Positions 8,613 to 17,202 of a DNA stretch of 64,000 nucleotides are shown in pieces (within the stretch, counting starts at the first letter, position 1; each line of letters begins with the position of its first letter). The notes beneath the pieces were generated by a model. It saw only the letters and a list, made by a program, of their open reading frames with translations. It had not been told where the DNA came from and did no database searches. The position numbers were made by a program, and so were the translations under genes. The DNA lies in NCBI RefSeq assembly GCF_003820355.1, contig NZ_RPOK01000005.1:227694-291693 (forward strand), read 5' to 3'. The stretch comes from Paralteromonas sediminis (GTDB lineage Bacteria; Pseudomonadota; Gammaproteobacteria; Enterobacterales; Alteromonadaceae).

Positions 8613-10184
8613 TTAGGCAAGCACATATTGACGATAAGCACCCAAAACCCGCTCTTCATTTTCAGAGATCGTAGCGCTGGGGTTATCGTTAAGCATGTCC
8701 TCAAAACAGGGTACTACACGCTCCATAATTTGAAGGTTCGCCTCCAGCGCCTCACAAACATCAATGTTAGGCGCTTTTAACACCTCATTGAATTGCTTTA
8801 AGCACGGTACCAAATATTGGTCTAAAAATACGCCTTTTGCCGGTATTACCTTTCTCAGCTTAGCGCGTTCGCTCATTGCCATTTGCATCTGCTGATTCAG
8901 TTTCCTAGCGCGCATTAGGTTTGGATTCAGTCTACGCATCAGTTCAATATCGGTGATCGCATTGGTGAAAAACAACAGCGTCAACACCCCCCAATAATAG
9001 GTGTAATCCCATACCAATTTTACAGACATCATAGTACGGTCACCGAAACCGCCATACTGGTTCTTGTATAACGACAAGGTGTTTTCAAAAATTGAACTAT
9101 AGAACTTTTGGAACAACAAACTTTCCAAATGTAAATCACCATCTTTAAAGTCAGTGAGTATTAACTGCGTTATGAAAGTATTACTCAATGCTATGAAGTC
9201 GCTACCGGGAGAGTAAAACGGATCAGCAAACGCACCAGCTTCACCCGTTAACGCCCAACCTTCGTGGGAAAATACTTGTTTGCATCCGTAGGAATAATTG
9301 TTAATGCATTTATAGTCGAGCACCTGAGCGCCTTCGAGTGCCTCGGCACATTTAGGGTGCTCGCTGCGAATCCACGCGAGAGTATTTTCGTAGGTATCAA
9401 AGGCATTACTTTGAAATACCTGATCATCCATGACGACGCCAAAGCTGGTTGCTCCGGATCCGAGCGGAATAATCCAAATCCAATAACCGGGCCCCATGAG
9501 GTGATTGGTACTTAACCAACGCTTACCTTTGTCCTTAACCCTGTTTTGCCACATTTTGTCTTGTGACCACTGGTCAATCAGCACGGTTTTATCAACGCGG
9601 AAAAATACAGCGTTTCCCTTGTGCCCGTTGTCTTGTTGCAAGCTCAACTTGTTTTTCAGTATACCTTGTCTGCCCGCTGCATCGATGATCCAACGTCCGA
9701 CATATCGCGTTTCATGGTCTGCTTTGCGGCAAACAACGGAATGCGACTTATCACCAACCTGAATGTCGTTGGGCAGTGCACCATCAATAAAAGTGACATC
9801 TTTTTCCATCAATAAGTCATACAAATGGTTCTCTAAAACACCTCGCTCAATTTGATAGGTGGGAATACCAAACAACTCACTGACACCCAATTCGTCATAG
9901 GCACTACAATCCATATCCGCGCGCCCAAAAAAACATCGCAAGCCATGTTTTTTTAGGTGATGAGCTTTGAAATGGCCACCAAGCCCCAGCACTTCAGTGA
10001 AGTAATGTGAGCCAATTTCCACTGTTGATTCGCCTACTTTCGCCGTTGTATCAGGCACAGGGAAGGTGCTTTTCTCAATGATCACTATTTGTAAATCTGG
10101 CTTTTTACTCAGCACCTGCAATGCCAGGCTCATTCCCGCTAATCCGCCACCGACAATAATGATATCTTTGCTGATAGTTTGCAT
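8613..10184 (-). CDS. FAD-dependent halogenase/oxidoreductase of the aryl-polyene cluster
   Basis: 523 aa from ATG 10184, one base after the stop of the upstream gene; the frame could extend seven codons further. The Rossmann FAD motif VGGGLAG is at 11-17, KVGEST at 49-54, WIWIIP at 235-240, and a second FAD stretch GEAGAFADPFYSPGSD at about 314-329. The WxWxIP hexapeptide is the signature of flavin-dependent halogenases, so a halogenated polyene similar to the brominated xanthomonadins is possible. Some aryl-polyene flavoproteins of this kind have no proven activity, so halogenation is an inference. The C-terminal ~150 residues form a helical extension. Confidence 0.82.
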   Translation of the reverse strand: MQTISKDIIIVGGGLAGMSLALQVLSKKPDLQIVIIEKSTFPVPDTTAKVGESTVEIGSHYFTEVLGLGGHFKAHHLKKHGLRCFFGRADMDCSAYDELGVSELFGIPTYQIERGVLENHLYDLLMEKDVTFIDGALPNDIQVGDKSHSVVCRKADHETRYVGRWIIDAAGRQGILKNKLSLQQDNGHKGNAVFFRVDKTVLIDQWSQDKMWQNRVKDKGKRWLSTNHLMGPGYWIWIIPLGSGATSFGVVMDDQVFQSNAFDTYENTLAWIRSEHPKCAEALEGAQVLDYKCINNYSYGCKQVFSHEGWALTGEAGAFADPFYSPGSDFIALSNTFITQLILTDFKDGDLHLESLLFQKFYSSIFENTLSLYKNQYGGFGDRTMMSVKLVWDYTYYWGVLTLLFFTNAITDIELMRRLNPNLMRARKLNQQMQMAMSERAKLRKVIPAKGVFLDQYLVPCLKQFNEVLKAPNIDVCEALEANLQIMERVVPCFEDMLNDNPSATISENEERVLGAYRQYVLA

Positions 10185-10185
10185 A

Positions 10186-11004
10186 TTAAGGCTGCACTCT
10201 CTCAAAACTAATTGTGGTTTGCTCGCTCAAAGGCATGGTTATGGCATCGTGCTTGGCATTTTGCTGCATTAACATTTCAGCTAGTGACAGGACTCTCGCA
10301 CAAGGATTCGATGTATATAGGCTTTGCAAGTAGTCACTTTGCGCACTTAACGTTGGCCATTCAGGTGCAATTGCTTCCCTTATCGTGGCACTGATGGCCA
10401 TGCCATGGTCAGATACGGAGGGGAATAATACCAAAGAAAAAGCAAATGCATGCGTGTTCTCAAGAAGCGGCTTTAACACCTCAGAAACAGGCGCATCATA
10501 AAAAGTTACCAACATGGGCACGCCTTCTGCCTCACACTGCACCATGGCTTCAAAGAGGGCGAGAGACACAGACTCTTGATATCCTGCCACTGAGTTTGCG
10601 GCAGTCATGGTGTTCGTGCTTATTGTCCAGTAACCCGCGGCAGCATTATGCACTGAATTATGGAATTTGGTGGGTGACAACTCTTTGTTCTCTGAGGCCA
10701 ATACTTTACACATATAGTCAGTCAAGTCGGTATCGCCCAGTCCAGAAACAAACACATTGGTTAGCGATGCAGGCTCCACCTGCGCATGCTGCACGGCTTG
10801 CCAGGAACTCTCTACAGCGAGCCTCACGGGCAATGGCGCTCTGCGCCTTTCGTTTGCCGGGATAATTGCAGGCTTTGGACCTTTTTGTGGCTTATCGGGT
10901 AAGGGCTGACCACACAAGAGTGCCTGCAGGTCATGCCAATTTTCAAAATTTGCGCCCCAAGCGCCAACGCCAGCGACTTTGCAAGTTAACGTCTTAGCAT
11001 TCAT
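10186..11004 (-). CDS. Ketosynthase-like chain-length factor (PF13723 type, ApeC-like)
   Basis: 272 aa from ATG 11004, one base after the upstream ketosynthase stop. It has the N-terminal half of a thiolase fold only: VSGLGDTD, then FHNSVHNAAAGYW where an active ketosynthase would carry its cysteine. No catalytic cysteine is present. This is the Ketoacyl-synt_2 family, whose aryl-polyene member pairs with a true ketosynthase as a chain-length factor. The adjacent gene at 11006-12184 is the obvious partner. Confidence 0.85.
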   Translation of the reverse strand: MNAKTLTCKVAGVGAWGANFENWHDLQALLCGQPLPDKPQKGPKPAIIPANERRRAPLPVRLAVESSWQAVQHAQVEPASLTNVFVSGLGDTDLTDYMCKVLASENKELSPTKFHNSVHNAAAGYWTISTNTMTAANSVAGYQESVSLALFEAMVQCEAEGVPMLVTFYDAPVSEVLKPLLENTHAFAFSLVLFPSVSDHGMAISATIREAIAPEWPTLSAQSDYLQSLYTSNPCARVLSLAEMLMQQNAKHDAITMPLSEQTTISFERVQP

Positions 11005-11005
11005 G

Positions 11006-12184
11006 TTAACGCTCCTTGCTAAACAATAAGGTGCAATTGTTACCGCCAAAACCAAATGAGTTGGTCATAACATGCGTACAGTTCTTGGTCAGGTTTTCAG
11101 CCTGAATAGAAAAGTCTATGGCGTCATCAAGTTGCGCGAGATTCATCGAGCCAGGCATAAGGCTAGTCAGCAATACATCCATACAGATAATTGCCTCGGT
11201 GATCCCTGCCGCCCCCAAAGTATGCCCCATCCATGCTTTTGTAGAAGAGCATTGGGTTGTTTTGGGAAACAGTTCAGACACCAGCCCGCCTTCGATCAAG
11301 TCGTTGGCCCTGCTTGATGTGCCATGAAGATTAATGTAATCGATGTCTGATGCTTTCAAGGCCGCCCGTTCAAGTGCCTGTGTCATTGACAACTTAGCAC
11401 CCAAGCCCTCCGGATGGGGATGGGACATATGGTAGGCATCTGAACTTTCACCATAACCGGTAAGTTGAATGCCTGTGCGATTGGCATTGTCACCTGAGCG
11501 CTGCAAGATCGCAAAGCCTGACGCTTCGCCAAGGTTTATACCGTCCCGATTGTGATCAAATGGCATGCAGGGGTTCGCAGAAAGCAATTGCAGAGAGTTA
11601 AAGCCGTGTAACACGCTCAAACACAAGGTATCAACGCCTCCCACCAATACCGCATCAACCACTCCTAGGTTCAACCATCGGGCAGCGGTAACAAATACTT
11701 TTGCCGACGAGGAGCACGCGGTATTGATAGTCAGTGAAGGCCCTTTCACACCTGTATAATGTGCAACAAATAAGCTTGGAGCGTGAGGGTTATGCACAAG
11801 TGGCTGCTTAAAAGCGGTGGTCAGCCCCCCTGCTTCATCAAGCGCCTGATATGCTGTTTCTGTTCTGTCGATACTCGAGGTACTTGACCCCATCACAATA
11901 CCAACACGGGCAGCACCGTATTTTTTAATCAATGCACTAACGTTGTTCAGTATGCTGCCTTGCTCCAAGCCTAAAGCAGCAAGCGCATTATTTCTGCTTT
12001 GCCATTCTTTAAGATCGTTTATGGCGTCAACGTCAGCGACTTTACCAATCCATGTATCAATGTCTGAGCCAGTCAGACAATTCTTAACGAGACCACTTTT
12101 GTGCTGTGCCAGAGATGAACGCAATTGCGCTAAATTTACCCCAGCAGCAGAGCACGACTCGTAGTCAATAATATCTATTCCCAT
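11006..12184 (-). CDS. Beta-ketoacyl-ACP synthase, elongating ketosynthase (ApeO-like)
   Basis: 392 aa, first gene of the minus-strand operon. The catalytic cysteine C157 lies in NTACSSSAK, with histidines in NLHGTSSRAND and GHTLGAAGITE, and the C-terminal FGFGGNNCTL is normal. It should perform the chain extension cycles of the polyene together with the chain-length-factor-like neighbour. It is divergent from the phosphopantetheinyl transferase, and the operon promoter must lie between about 12185 and 12300, an AT-rich stretch in which I could not fix a -10/-35 pair. Confidence 0.9.
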   Translation of the reverse strand: MGIDIIDYESCSAAGVNLAQLRSSLAQHKSGLVKNCLTGSDIDTWIGKVADVDAINDLKEWQSRNNALAALGLEQGSILNNVSALIKKYGAARVGIVMGSSTSSIDRTETAYQALDEAGGLTTAFKQPLVHNPHAPSLFVAHYTGVKGPSLTINTACSSSAKVFVTAARWLNLGVVDAVLVGGVDTLCLSVLHGFNSLQLLSANPCMPFDHNRDGINLGEASGFAILQRSGDNANRTGIQLTGYGESSDAYHMSHPHPEGLGAKLSMTQALERAALKASDIDYINLHGTSSRANDLIEGGLVSELFPKTTQCSSTKAWMGHTLGAAGITEAIICMDVLLTSLMPGSMNLAQLDDAIDFSIQAENLTKNCTHVMTNSFGFGGNNCTLLFSKER

Positions 12185-12486
12185 GATAGCGTTACTTTAT
12201 CGAATCGTTATAAAAATCAACCGAGCAGTGTAATAGATAGGTTTTTTTGATTCAACACACCAAGTAGTATCGTCTATTCACGAACATTGCCTCATATGCG
12301 CACTAAAGTTTACTATCTACTCAACTTCATGTCATAAAACAGGATACCGCAGTTATCTTTTATAGTCCTCTATTCAAGCACAACGCTGCGCCTGCTTTTC
12401 CGCCCGATGCATCGTGGCTGCATATCTTTTTAATTGATGAGCAAAGTGCGCTGCAAACAGGTGGGCTTCACAGTTATCAAACAGCT

Positions 12487-13134
12487 TTGTCTGCCAGTGA
12501 TTTAGCCCAAGCAGAAAGTCGCAAATCTGAACGCAGTAAACAAACCTATGTGATCAGCCGAGTTGCCCTTAAACGGCTTATCGCTGAAGCGCTCCATCTG
12601 GAAGAAATCAATGCTATTCGACTTGGCATTGAGGCTGGGGGAAAGCCCTATATAGTAGAGCCTAAAAGCCAGCTTCACTTTAATGTTTCGCATAGCCAAG
12701 GACGCATCGCAATAGGGTTGTCGTACGACAGGAAGATTGGCATTGACCTAGAGTACATTGACAAGACACGCAGATATGAACGTATTGCAGAACACTACTT
12801 TCACCAAACGGAACGTGCCTGGGTGAATGGCGACAATGCCAATAGTTTCTATCAACTTTGGACATTAAAAGAGGCACTGGTCAAAGCGGAAGGGCGAGGA
12901 ATGGCAATTCCTTTTAACGCATTTTATTTTAAGAACTTGCAAGACTATAGCTTTATTCCTGAACCTCGCACGGCGCTTGACCCTCATGCTTGGATGTTTC
13001 GCCATAGCATAATTGAAAATACCTATAGTCTCTCTGTAGCCTATGAGACCTTACCTGATTTCAGTAAACCTGCCGCTTCCGTGTGGAAGTATGTACACAA
13101 TAAAGGTTTCATACCACAACCTACAGCGTGGTAA
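12487..13134 (+). CDS. 4'-phosphopantetheinyl transferase (Sfp/AcpT-like), start uncertain
   Basis: 215 aa from TTG 12487, the first conventional start in frame. The Sfp-type motifs are all present: NVSHS near 63, IGIDLEY near 83-89, and WTLKEALVKAEGRGM near 122-136. It would convert the apo acyl carrier proteins of the cluster to the holo form. The same frame stays open back to TAA 12304-12306 and encodes a plausible family N-terminus (SWLHIFLIDEQ) upstream of the TTG. No ATG, GTG or TTG lies in that extra stretch. An out-of-frame ATG at 12329 would supply a start if one base had been lost nearby. Confidence 0.82.
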   Translation: MSASDLAQAESRKSERSKQTYVISRVALKRLIAEALHLEEINAIRLGIEAGGKPYIVEPKSQLHFNVSHSQGRIAIGLSYDRKIGIDLEYIDKTRRYERIAEHYFHQTERAWVNGDNANSFYQLWTLKEALVKAEGRGMAIPFNAFYFKNLQDYSFIPEPRTALDPHAWMFRHSIIENTYSLSVAYETLPDFSKPAASVWKYVHNKGFIPQPTAW

Positions 13135-13151
13135 TTGAGTGCAACTAAGGC

Positions 13152-13793
13152 CTACTCCATCATCCCTTGTTGCCAGGCGATAACAGCGGCCTGAGTGCGG
13201 TCACGCAAATGCAGTTTACTGAGAATATTACTTACATGGCAACGCACAGTCTTTATGGCGATATTAAGATTCTCGCTGATCTCAGCATTACTCAGACCCG
13301 TGGCAATTAGCTTCAACACTTCACGTTCACGGTCGCTTAGTTGTACTCTTGCAAGCGGCGAGTCTAAGGCAGCACCTTTCATTTCTGCCAATATGCGCTC
13401 TGCCACTTTTGGCGACATGACTGCCTGTCCTCTCGATGCTTTGCGAATAGCATCAGCCAAGGCGTCTGGTTCAATGTCTTTGAGGAGATACGACAAAGCC
13501 CCCGCCTGAATAGCAGGAAAGATGTATTCATCTTGATGATAGGATGTGACCACCAAAACCTGTGTGTTAGGGCTTACTTCTTTTATACACCTTGTTGCTT
13601 CTACACCATCGATATCAGCATTGAGTTTTAAATCCATTAGCACTACGTCGGGAACAAGGTTTTTTACTGTTTCAATAGCCTCGACGGGGTCTGCGCAGTC
13701 AGCCACTACCTGAATATCTGGCTGGGCAGATAAAAACGTGACTACACCTTGCCTGACTAAGCTGTGGTCGTCTACCGACATCACAGTGATCAT
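13152..13793 (-). CDS. NarL/LuxR-family response regulator
   Basis: 213 aa from ATG 13793. It has a receiver domain with DD at 8-9, phospho-acceptor D54 in VVLMDLK, and a lysine in YLLKD near 105. The C-terminal LuxR helix-turn-helix is LSDREREVLKLIATGLSNAEI, about 146-166. The ATG overlaps the kinase stop in an ATGA (4 nt), so the pair is translationally coupled. Likely targets are the divergent ABC exporter genes at 15350-16997 or the adjacent polyene cluster; neither is shown by the sequence. Confidence 0.9.
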   Translation of the reverse strand: MITVMSVDDHSLVRQGVVTFLSAQPDIQVVADCADPVEAIETVKNLVPDVVLMDLKLNADIDGVEATRCIKEVSPNTQVLVVTSYHQDEYIFPAIQAGALSYLLKDIEPDALADAIRKASRGQAVMSPKVAERILAEMKGAALDSPLARVQLSDREREVLKLIATGLSNAEISENLNIAIKTVRCHVSNILSKLHLRDRTQAAVIAWQQGMME

Positions 13794-15220
13794 GATTGAG
13801 CCTCCAGTGTAATAGTGACTGTGCAACCCTGGCCAGAGGTTATCGACAAGGTACCTTTTATCGCTTCAAGCCTGGAGCGCATAAGCACAAGGCCTTGTCC
13901 TTCACCCTTCCCCTCCGACAGGCCAATACCGTCATCGCTGATAGTACAAATAATCTGTCCATCTTGCTTGTTAAGTGCCACATCAACCTGCTTGGCCTGA
14001 CTGTGCTTCACTACATTTTGCAGCGCTTCATGCACACAGCGGTAGAACACATAACTCTGGTCGGGCGACAGGGCAATGTCATCCTCAATCTTTACATCAA
14101 GCTCAATTGGTTTGTCACTTCGCCAACGCGCCAGCTCTTGTTTAAGTGCAGTCGACAAGGTTGTGTGGTCCCAATCAATGGGCTTTAACGCCTCAATCAG
14201 CAGGTTTATATTATTAAACGCCTTTTTATTGGTTTTTATGGCTTCGCTGAGGATGAGCGCCGCCTTGTCATTGTCTTGCCCTAACGACGCACTAGCGCCA
14301 GCCAGTTGCAGATTATTGGCATAAAGTAGCTGCTTCACGGTGTCGTGCAACTCAGCGGCAATACGCTGACGTTCGCTCTTCTCTGCCAATGCTTGCTTTT
14401 GCTCAACTAGCCGACGAATATCCTCCGCCATTTGGTTGAGCTGCGACAGCGCCTTACCCGTGTCGTCTTTCGCTGTTACTTTCAGACGTGCTGAAAAATT
14501 ACCTGCCGCCCATTGCCCTATCACCTGGGTAATTTCCCTCACTTTTTTTGATATCCTAGAGGCGATAAGAAAAGCTAAGCACAAGGCGGGTAAAAACCCT
14601 ATCAGCAAGCTTGCAGCAGACCAAGAAAGGCCCCTGTCTAGAATTTCCACAGGGTAGTATAAGAGCTTACTGAATTGCTGGTTGCGCTGCCATGTTTGCT
14701 GCGACACTAACACGCGATAAACGGCGCCATTGGGTTGATAAACCCCTTTCACAACGAGATAGTCGTCACCTTCAAGCTGCTCAACCCCTGAATTAAACCG
14801 ACCCACTATGGCGTCAGCAACATCATCTCTGGACGCAATGGGCAGATGCATAAAGGCATTAAATTTTGGCAGCGACGGGTCGCAACTCCACACATAATTT
14901 CCCTGCTCGTCCAGCAGGTATAAATCGTTAATTGTAATACTGGCATAATGCTGACCCGCATGGGTGATCGCCTGTGTGGGGCGATTACAGTAATGACTAA
15001 GCAAAGTGGTTATCGACTCAGAATTGCCTTGCTCCAGCCGCCGCTCTGCTGGGTGTATTAGCGCGTTATCTAACCAGTCTTTAATTGGTCTGTTGCCAAT
15101 ATCACGGTGAGACGATTCGATTAGCCAAATCGCAAATTGCATCAAAAAATTGAAGCTAAGCACCACCAACAAGACCAAGCCAGTTATTTTCCAACGCAGT
15201 GAGTGGAATTTCATAGGCAT
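13790..15220 (-). CDS. NarL-type sensor histidine kinase
   Basis: About 476 aa from ATG 15220; GTG 15226 and ATG 15214 are alternatives. Membrane helix 1 lies near 12-30, then a periplasmic sensor region of about 150 residues, membrane helix 2 near 185-205, a HAMP-like segment, and a HisKA_3 dimerisation helix with ERQRIAAELHDTVKQLL, in which the histidine is the phospho-site. An ATPase domain with DDGIGLSEGKGEGQGL closes the protein. It phosphorylates the coupled NarL-type regulator. The periplasmic domain is not recognisable, so the signal is unknown. Confidence 0.88.
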   Translation of the reverse strand: MPMKFHSLRWKITGLVLLVVLSFNFLMQFAIWLIESSHRDIGNRPIKDWLDNALIHPAERRLEQGNSESITTLLSHYCNRPTQAITHAGQHYASITINDLYLLDEQGNYVWSCDPSLPKFNAFMHLPIASRDDVADAIVGRFNSGVEQLEGDDYLVVKGVYQPNGAVYRVLVSQQTWQRNQQFSKLLYYPVEILDRGLSWSAASLLIGFLPALCLAFLIASRISKKVREITQVIGQWAAGNFSARLKVTAKDDTGKALSQLNQMAEDIRRLVEQKQALAEKSERQRIAAELHDTVKQLLYANNLQLAGASASLGQDNDKAALILSEAIKTNKKAFNNINLLIEALKPIDWDHTTLSTALKQELARWRSDKPIELDVKIEDDIALSPDQSYVFYRCVHEALQNVVKHSQAKQVDVALNKQDGQIICTISDDGIGLSEGKGEGQGLVLMRSRLEAIKGTLSITSGQGCTVTITLEAQS

Positions 15221-15349
15221 CAACACACGGTATTACAGAATGTAATCAGCCTATCACAGGAAATAAATAACGCAGTAGGTCTGTAGACCGAGGCGCAAAC
15301 AAAATTTTTGGTTTTAAATGCATGCATCGTTGAAATACAGAGAGTTAAT

Positions 15350-16252
15350 ATGCACACACCCATTATTCACGTACAGAACGCTACTAAATCCTTTTCTGCG
15401 TTGCCCGTGCTAAAAGGCCTCAATATCTCAGTGCCACAGCGCAGTGTTTATGCTTTTTTAGGCAACAATGGTGAAGGGAAATCGACCACTATTCGCATGT
15501 TATTAGGCCTGCTCAGGGCTGACAGCGGGTCTATTCAGGTACTAGGTAAAGATGTTGCGCAGCTGGATAAGCGTCAGGTAGGCGCGATCATCGATGCTCC
15601 CGTGCTATATGCCCATTTAACCGCCAGAGAATATTTAAGCATAACCCGCAGTATCAAAAATCTATCAAAGTCGGAAATTGCCCGCGTGCTAGAGCTTGTG
15701 AGCCTGACAAAAGCAGGCAATCGCAAGATCAGTACGTTTTCACTGGGCATGAAACAGCGTTTGGCGTTAGCACAAGCCCTCATGGGAGACCCGAAACTCC
15801 TGATCCTTGATGAGCCTACCAATGGCCTCGACCCACAGGGCATGCAGGAAATCAGAGAGTTAATTAAGCAGTTGCCCGAACAGTCCGACACCAGTGTTTT
15901 TGTGTCGAGCCACCTGCTTGATGAAGTAGAAAAAATGGCATCACATGTAGGGATTTTGAGGGGCGGAAAACTCGTTCTGGAGTCCTCACTAGAGCATGCC
16001 TATAAGCAAATGACATCTACCCTAAAACTGGATGTGTGTTCCAGTCAAAAGGCCGCTGAAGTACTCAAAGTGGCGGGATATCAAACCGTACAGGAGACAC
16101 CGTCAAGCCTGAACGTCCTTAATCCTGTTTTTGAGCAAATTCCCGATGTTACTGCGTGTCTGATTAAAAAGGGTGTACAGCTATTTCAGGCTGTGTATCA
16201 CAAACCCACCTTAGAACAGTGGTTTCTCTCTTCCAATAAACAAGGAGCCTGA
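15350..16252 (+). CDS. ABC transporter ATPase (BcrA/CcmA-like)
   Basis: 300 aa from ATG 15350, preceded by an AGAGAG purine stretch. Walker A GNNGEGKS is at 38-45, the signature SLGMKQRLALAQAL follows, and Walker B LLILDEPTNGLD is next, with an H-loop SSHLLDE. It forms a two-component exporter with the membrane protein one base downstream. Homologous BcrAB-like systems confer resistance to membrane-active peptides or move lipids. It is divergent from the NarL-type two-component system, an arrangement common for sensor-controlled detoxification exporters. Confidence 0.9.
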   Translation: MHTPIIHVQNATKSFSALPVLKGLNISVPQRSVYAFLGNNGEGKSTTIRMLLGLLRADSGSIQVLGKDVAQLDKRQVGAIIDAPVLYAHLTAREYLSITRSIKNLSKSEIARVLELVSLTKAGNRKISTFSLGMKQRLALAQALMGDPKLLILDEPTNGLDPQGMQEIRELIKQLPEQSDTSVFVSSHLLDEVEKMASHVGILRGGKLVLESSLEHAYKQMTSTLKLDVCSSQKAAEVLKVAGYQTVQETPSSLNVLNPVFEQIPDVTACLIKKGVQLFQAVYHKPTLEQWFLSSNKQGA

Positions 16253-16253
16253 T

Positions 16254-16997
16254 ATGTTTCTTACTCTGCTAAAAGTTGAATTGTTAAAAACCAAACGCAC
16301 GCTAGCATTGCTGATTATGTTCGCCTGCCCTCTAATGGTGGTTACCCTACTCGGCCTGATGAGCTTTAATCAAGAACAAGTGATTGATGAAAGCTTCTCA
16401 TGGCAACATTTTTGGTTTAGTACCACTGCTATCTGGGGGTATTTTATGCTGCCCTTATATATTGCATTGGTGACCGCCCTGCTCAATCAAACCGAACACA
16501 AAGTGGCAGGATGGCGATTCATGCACGCCTTGCCGCTAAGTGCAGTGAACCTTTTTTGGGCAAAAGCGACCCTCGCCTGGCTATACCTGATGGGGGCTTG
16601 CTTGGCCTTATACGTATTCACACTGGGCATGTCAGGGCTTCTGGTTGCCTTTAAAGGCTGGCCGAGTGCAGGCTTATTCGATTTCCCCTATTGGCAAAAC
16701 ATGCTTAAAACGGCGGTGGCAGCTCTTCCCATATTGCTTATACAACACATAGTGAGCTGGCGCTTTGCGAATATTGTTGCTCCGTTAGCGCTGGGCGTCA
16801 TTGCTACCATGGGTATTATGCAAGTCAGTTCTTCGAAGGAGCATTGGTTTTATTACCCCTGGAGCTATGTACTGGTTGCCAATAATAATCAAAATCCTGA
16901 AACCATAGGGACGGCGTTGACACTCTCTGCCGTATTGGCCGTTGTATTGATGCTGGTTGGCAGCGTGTGGGCCCATAAGCGTCAAGTTTTAGCTTGA
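16254..16997 (+). CDS. ABC-2 type transporter permease (BcrB-like)
   Basis: 247 aa with six predicted membrane helices; the first is at about 18-36 after a cytoplasmic start ELLKTKRTLA. It begins one base after the ATPase stop, so the two form one transcription unit. It provides the membrane channel for the adjacent ATPase. The substrate cannot be read from the sequence. Confidence 0.85.
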   Translation: MFLTLLKVELLKTKRTLALLIMFACPLMVVTLLGLMSFNQEQVIDESFSWQHFWFSTTAIWGYFMLPLYIALVTALLNQTEHKVAGWRFMHALPLSAVNLFWAKATLAWLYLMGACLALYVFTLGMSGLLVAFKGWPSAGLFDFPYWQNMLKTAVAALPILLIQHIVSWRFANIVAPLALGVIATMGIMQVSSSKEHWFYYPWSYVLVANNNQNPETIGTALTLSAVLAVVLMLVGSVWAHKRQVLA

Positions 16998-17000
16998 GAG

Positions 17001-17024
17001 CATTGGCCTCCATTGAGGCCAATG
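17001..17024 (+). terminator. Perfect 10-bp hairpin after the ABC permease
   Basis: CATTGGCCTC (17001-17010) pairs exactly with GAGGCCAATG (17015-17024) across a CATT loop, starting 3 bp after the permease stop codon. There is no T-run behind it, so it may be an mRNA-stabilising hairpin or a weak terminator. Confidence 0.45.
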
Positions 17025-17202
17025 TCGTAAAAGTTCTTTAAGACGAACGCTACGATTCACCATTGTGACGAACTGAACGTTTGCAGTGACGAATCTGCAT
17101 TTCGCCCCATTTAATTGCGCAGGTGGAATACTTAAAATGCTTTGAAGCATAAAAGCGGAGGGTAATGCCCCTGCGGAGTAATCCATAGTTAAAAGGTGAG
17201 AA

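Noticed and set aside
10446..10865. 139-aa plus-strand open frame
   Set aside because: It is antisense to the chain-length-factor gene, whose frame and family motifs are clear.
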